8,193 nt of DNA, taken from Chloroflexi bacterium RBG_16_56_11. GTDB lineage: Bacteria; Chloroflexota; Dehalococcoidia; Dehalococcoidales; RBG-16-60-22. A program made the position numbers and the translations under genes. Below, piece after piece: positions 5,765-8,193 of the stretch. Where the stretch lies: the NCBI GenBank assembly GCA_001796865.1, contig MGNQ01000047.1, positions 4,293 to 12,485 on the forward strand, given 5' to 3'. Below the pieces are notes generated by a model, which saw only the letters and a program-made list of their open reading frames with translations, had not been told where the DNA came from and did no database searches. How positions within the stretch are numbered: the stretch's first letter is position 1; each line of letters opens with the position of its first letter.

Positions 5765-5794
5765 GACAATTCACCTCAGAAGGATTACGCCAAT

Positions 5795-5894
5795 ATGACG
5801 GTGGCGACGGTGTGATTTACGTTGCCTGCCGCGGTAGGGTGTAGATGTTTCCGCCAGCTACCACTGGCGCCGCGGCGTCCCCCACTACCGTCAT
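5795..5894. repeat. Nested inverted repeats after the catalase gene
   Basis: ATGACGGT (5795-5802) is matched by ACCGTCAT (5887-5894), enclosing CGCCAG-CTACCA-CTGGCG (5852-5869), a perfect 6-bp stem with a 6-nt loop. This could be an extended RNA fold or a small palindromic element. No U-tract follows, so it is not called a terminator. Confidence 0.4.
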
Positions 5895-6017
5895 CGTGCC
5901 GGCGTTGACCTCACCCTGGCATTGAAAAGCGGCCCTCACGGCGCCGACCTCTGGAAAAATTCCCCGTGGCTGGGCTTCTTGTCGCTGATGCTGGTAAATG
6001 AGTCGCTTCCCGCCAGT
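5817..6017 (-). pseudogene. Possible remnant of a protein C-terminus
   Basis: The minus strand is open for 66 codons from after a TAG at 6018-6020 to a TAA at 5817-5819. The last part is protein-like and ordered (TMTVVGDAAAPVVAGGNIY, then a short tail), but there is no good start with an SD and no domain I recognise. It may be the tail end of a lost gene or chance. Low confidence. Confidence 0.2.
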
Positions 6018-6034
6018 CTACCTAACATAACTCC

Positions 6035-6071
6035 AGACACGAATCGAACCTGCCCACCTCGACACGTGTCT
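6035..6071 (-). other. tRNA T-arm-like fragment inside an inverted repeat
   Basis: On the minus strand GCAGG-TTCGATT-CGTGT resembles a tRNA T-stem and loop with one mismatch, followed by CTGGAG like an acceptor 3' strand. The 5' half of a tRNA is absent: upstream are a T8 run and no matching acceptor, D-arm or anticodon arm. AGACACG (6035-6041) and CGTGTCT (6065-6071) form a perfect inverted repeat, and GACACGTGTC (6061-6070) is itself a palindrome. A 3' tRNA fragment is what integrative elements leave at attachment sites, but no integrase is nearby. Confidence 0.25.
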
Positions 6072-6195
6072 CCAAAAAAAATAATTGCTCGTCCCGTATA
6101 TCACCAGCTTTACGACCGACCCCTGAAAGCGTTACAATATAATCGTCAAGGAACCCCTCACCAGCCGGGAAATCGTAGATCTACAGGCTAGCATC

Positions 6196-7038
6196 TTGGA
6201 TAAAAAAGTCCGCGACTGGCTGCTGGAAGGCCCCGCCTGGCTTAAGTATGCCGTTGAGCTTCAGCTTCTGGAAGGACAACCGGATGTCCGCCCCGTCCTC
6301 CAGGATGTCGCTATTAGTGAAATTATCGCCAGGCTGAAAAGCGCCACCGCCGGCATCGCCGCCCTGAAGTCCGGGAAGGTGCATTATACCGAGGCCGGCA
6401 AGGCCTACTGGGACCTCTTTTTCCTGGCGGATATCGGACTCACCGTTGAAGATACCGGCTTGCGCGCTGAGGCCGGGGAGATTTTCCGGTTTCAGACGCC
6501 CGAAGGCGCCTTTCAAATCCCCCCCAATGTTCAGCCGCACTACTTCTGCATGTCGTCTATCCTCATGGCGTCGCTGGCGAAGATGGGCTACCGCGACGAT
6601 CCGCGACTGGACAGGTACATTCACGCTGTCATTGGCGCGCAGATGTATCACGGCGGCTGGGACTGCTACGCGGAGCTCATGGGCTCGATGGAGTCCTGCC
6701 CTATGGACGACATGAACGTGCTGATGCTCCTCGGCCAGTACGAGAAATTCCGGAACAGCCCGCAGCTGGAAGGTGCCCAGGACTTGCTCCTCCAGCACTG
6801 GGAAGACGGCGTGCATTTATACGGGTTCGGGGTGGGCAACCGCTTCCGGAGCCTGCAGTACCCGGCGGTGAAATACGGTATTCTCCGCGTGCTTGATGCC
6901 CTGTCATTATTTCCTTACGCTGTTCGCCGCAAGCCCTTCCGGAATATGCTCGACTTCGTCCGCCATAAGGCGGTGGAGGGGCAGTATTTCGCTGAAGCCT
7001 CGAGCCGGCCTACGCGAGCTTTGATTTCGGGCAGATGA
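6196..7038 (+). CDS. Alpha/alpha-toroid-like protein (prenyltransferase/cyclase fold), apparently frameshifted
   Basis: 280 residues from a TTG start. Helical repeats of the alpha/alpha-toroid kind are suggested by AYWDLFFLADIGL (70-82), RFQTPEGAFQIPP (98-110) and GAQMYHGGWDCYAELMGS (147-164), with glycine/aromatic turns like those of squalene-cyclase/prenyltransferase-repeat proteins. C118, C157 and C168 with H115 and H152 might bind a metal. No signal peptide or membrane span. No enzymatic function can be assigned. Both ends are odd. The frame is open upstream to 6127 and looks coding (SREIVDLQASIL precedes the TTG), but has no ATG/GTG/TTG there and only a weak AGG before the TTG. After A268 a one-base loss near 7000 replaces the natural tail with SSRPTRALISGR, while the other frame continues sensibly to 7103. 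It is either a recent pseudogene or holds a sequencing error. Confidence 0.7.
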   Translation: MDKKVRDWLLEGPAWLKYAVELQLLEGQPDVRPVLQDVAISEIIARLKSATAGIAALKSGKVHYTEAGKAYWDLFFLADIGLTVEDTGLRAEAGEIFRFQTPEGAFQIPPNVQPHYFCMSSILMASLAKMGYRDDPRLDRYIHAVIGAQMYHGGWDCYAELMGSMESCPMDDMNVLMLLGQYEKFRNSPQLEGAQDLLLQHWEDGVHLYGFGVGNRFRSLQYPAVKYGILRVLDALSLFPYAVRRKPFRNMLDFVRHKAVEGQYFAEASSRPTRALISGR

Positions 7039-7103
7039 AAGGGCCCAGCCGGTGGCTTACTTTCCTGGTTAACCGCGTGGATAAGAGGGTGGAAAGCAGT
7101 TGA
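7002..7103 (+). pseudogene. Frameshifted C-terminal tail of the toroid-like protein
   Basis: In the frame starting at GAG 7002 the sequence reads EPAYASFDFGQMKG, then PSRWLTFLVNRVDKRVESS, ending at TGA 7101-7103. It has amphipathic, protein-like composition and joins the upstream frame at codon 268 if one base is restored between 7000 and 7001. The shift is not at a slippery heptamer, so programmed frameshifting is unlikely. The repaired protein would have about 302 residues counted from the TTG. Confidence 0.65.
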
Positions 7104-7117
7104 GTCAAAATTGAGTG

Positions 7118-7213
7118 TGTCATTGCGAGCCATTCCGATGAAACCGGGAGGCTTCAGCCCGAGTTCACTTCGTGGTGACTCAGTGGAACCAGCCCGAAGG
7201 CGAAGCAATGACA
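7118..7213. repeat. MITE-like palindromic repeat, 96 bp
   Basis: The element begins with TGTCATTGC (7118-7126) and ends with GCAATGACA (7205-7213), a perfect 9-bp terminal inverted repeat. Inside, GAGTTCAC and GTGACTC face each other across a TTCG-containing loop, so most of it could fold into one long imperfect hairpin. It has no ORF. Such CATTGCGAG/AAGCAATG intergenic repeats recur in many bacterial genomes, possibly as non-autonomous mobile elements. No target-site duplication was clear (AGTGTG left, TTTTGTGTG right). Confidence 0.55.
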
Positions 7214-7262
7214 TTTTGTGTGTCTGAGACTTGAGATTTGACCATAAAATAAGAGGTTAAAA

Positions 7263-8193
7263 ATGTATCGTATTGAGGTCTCGGTAAAAGAAGGGTTTAT
7301 CGACCCTCGGGCCGGTGGACTGCAAAAAGACATCCTCGACCTCGGTATACAATCGGTCCGGAGAGTCAAGGTCAGCAATATCTATCTCCTCGAAGGGAAA
7401 CTCGATGAAAAGGCGCTGCTGACCATTTGCCGGGAGCTACTAACCGACCCCATCGTGGAAGAGTTTACCTACCGGGAGTCGCCGGTCCCCGAAGGCGCCT
7501 GCCTCGTCGAGGTGGCCTATAATCCCGGCGTCATGGACCCGGTCGAGGAAAGCGTTAAAAAAGGCATCAGGGACCTGGGAATAGCCCCGGTCACGGCGGT
7601 GCGTACCGCGAAGAAGTATCTTCTCTGGGGCGACCTGTCCGATGTTATCCTGCAGTCTGTCTGCGATAAGCTGCTGGTCAATAGCGTCGTGCAGCACATT
7701 GTCGCCCGGAAAGAGGCCGTGGCCCTGCCTTCGGCCAGCTATAAATTCAGGCTCGAGCACATCGATATCGCCGGCATGGACGATGACGCCCTGGTGGAGT
7801 TGAGCAAGGGCCGGTTCTGGCTGAACCTGAAGGAGATGCGCATTATCCAGGACTACTTCCGGAAGCTGGGCCGCCCGCCGACTGACGTCGAGCTGGAGAC
7901 CCTCGCCCAGACGTGGTCGGAGCACTGCATTCACAAGACGTTCAAAGGGAAAATCAGGCTCGGGAAAAAGACCATCGATAACCTCATGAAAAGCACGGTG
8001 ATGAAGGCCACGCAGGAGCTTAACAAGCCCTGGTGTCTTTCCGTCTTCAAGGACAATGCCGGAGTCATCGATTTCGACGGGCGGTTTGCCGTCTGTTTCA
8101 AGGTGGAGACCCACAACCACCCCTCGGCGGTGGAGCCGTACGGCGGGGCGGCGACCGGTATCGGCGGCGTCATCCGCGACCCCCTGGGTACGG
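7263..8193 (+). CDS. purL: PurS-PurS-PurL fusion: phosphoribosylformylglycinamidine synthase, C-terminus outside window
   Basis: 310 codons are visible and the frame is open at the window edge. It catalyses the fourth step of purine synthesis, FGAR + ATP + glutamine (or NH3) to FGAM, in the cytoplasm. Residues 1-70 and 79-149 are two PurS-like domains: both carry the EV...DP...DLGI...V...YLL...G pattern, so the region is an internal duplication. The PurL linker follows (about 172-215; ELSKGRFWLNLKEMRIIQDY), then the active-site motif WSEHCIHK with H221, and the signature VETHNHPSAVEPYGGAATGI (281-300) at the start of the synthetase core. Large one-chain PurL has an N-terminal domain resembling a PurS dimer, so the fusion should replace separate PurS subunits. 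PurQ (glutaminase) is not visible and may lie beyond the edge. The SD AAGAGG (7251-7256) is 6 nt before the ATG. A weak TAAAAT (7245-7250) is the only promoter-like element upstream. Confidence 0.93.
   Translation, partial: MYRIEVSVKEGFIDPRAGGLQKDILDLGIQSVRRVKVSNIYLLEGKLDEKALLTICRELLTDPIVEEFTYRESPVPEGACLVEVAYNPGVMDPVEESVKKGIRDLGIAPVTAVRTAKKYLLWGDLSDVILQSVCDKLLVNSVVQHIVARKEAVALPSASYKFRLEHIDIAGMDDDALVELSKGRFWLNLKEMRIIQDYFRKLGRPPTDVELETLAQTWSEHCIHKTFKGKIRLGKKTIDNLMKSTVMKATQELNKPWCLSVFKDNAGVIDFDGRFAVCFKVETHNHPSAVEPYGGAATGIGGVIRDPLGT

Larger units (their letters stand above)
5765..6195. other. Gene-poor stretch between catalase and toroid-protein gene
   Basis: About 430 nt with no convincing complete gene. 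It holds nested inverted repeats (5795-5894), a minus-strand open frame without a proper start (5817-6017), a tRNA T-arm-like segment within a 7-bp inverted repeat (6035-6071), an A8 run (6074-6081), and a TATAAT at 6138-6143 lacking a good -35. The plus-strand frame starting at 5922 is not protein-like. The mixture looks like decayed sequence or an old insertion site. Confidence 0.6.

Noticed and set aside
6001..6110. Complete tRNA gene on the minus strand
   Set aside because: Only a T-arm-like and acceptor-like 3' piece is present; no D-arm, anticodon arm or matching 5' acceptor was found.
5922..6191. Plus-strand 89-residue open frame in the gene-poor stretch
   Set aside because: No SD, no domain, irregular composition, and it crosses the tRNA-like inverted repeat; not credible as a gene.
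6995..7005. Programmed ribosomal frameshift in the toroid-like gene
   Set aside because: No slippery X-XXY-YYZ heptamer is present at the junction; mutation or sequencing error is simpler.
7440..8120. Long minus-strand open frame over purL
   Set aside because: It is antisense to a PurL with signature motifs; GC-rich codon bias keeps the opposite strand open.
1..8193. CRISPR array, prophage, toxin-antitoxin or other defence system
   Set aside because: No regularly spaced repeats, cas genes, integrase, phage structural genes or small paired toxin-antitoxin genes were seen on either strand.

Overview
The window looks like chromosomal DNA from an anaerobic, fairly GC-rich bacterium. The best guess is a Chloroflexota/Dehalococcoidia-type organism. 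That guess is inference from three things: a PurL carrying two PurS-like domains at its N-terminus, a lipoprotein with a long Thr/Pro linker, and a short palindromic repeat with TGTCATTGC/GCAATGACA ends. No rRNA or taxonomic marker is present. Two genes run off the window, a cupredoxin lipoprotein on the left and purL on the right.

Left part (1-1734, minus strand): a cupredoxin-like lipoprotein (C-terminus missing) with its own strong sigma70-type promoter, preceded by an A-type flavodiiron protein (FprA/ROO family; O2 or NO reductase) with every diiron ligand present. A 311-bp divergent intergenic region (1735-2045) separates fprA from the next block and carries a PerR-box-like palindrome.

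Centre (2046-5764, plus strand): an OmpR/PhoB-type response regulator with no kinase beside it; a CRP/FNR-family regulator without an FNR-type cysteine cluster, whose start is overlapped by a 12-codon leader ORF that has the better ribosome binding site; a PerR/Fur-family repressor with an operator-like palindrome across its own start region; and a full-length monofunctional haem catalase. fprA, perR and the catalase form a plausible peroxide/oxygen-defence group under PerR-type control. perR and the catalase look more AT-rich than their neighbours, so they may have arrived together.

Right part (5765-8193): about 430 bp without a convincing gene, holding inverted repeats, a stranded minus-strand reading frame and a piece resembling the T-arm end of a tRNA. 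Next is an alpha/alpha-toroid-like protein gene that appears damaged: the only start is a TTG inside a longer open frame, and a one-base frameshift near 7000 cuts off a well-formed C-terminal tail. A 96-bp MITE-like repeat then separates it from purL, which encodes a PurS-PurS-PurL fusion.

No CRISPR array, phage module, toxin-antitoxin pair or secondary-metabolite cluster was seen. I do not see an obviously new system. The most interesting signals are regulatory (candidate PerR boxes, the CRP leader ORF) and structural (the damaged toroid gene, the palindromic repeat, the PurS duplication).
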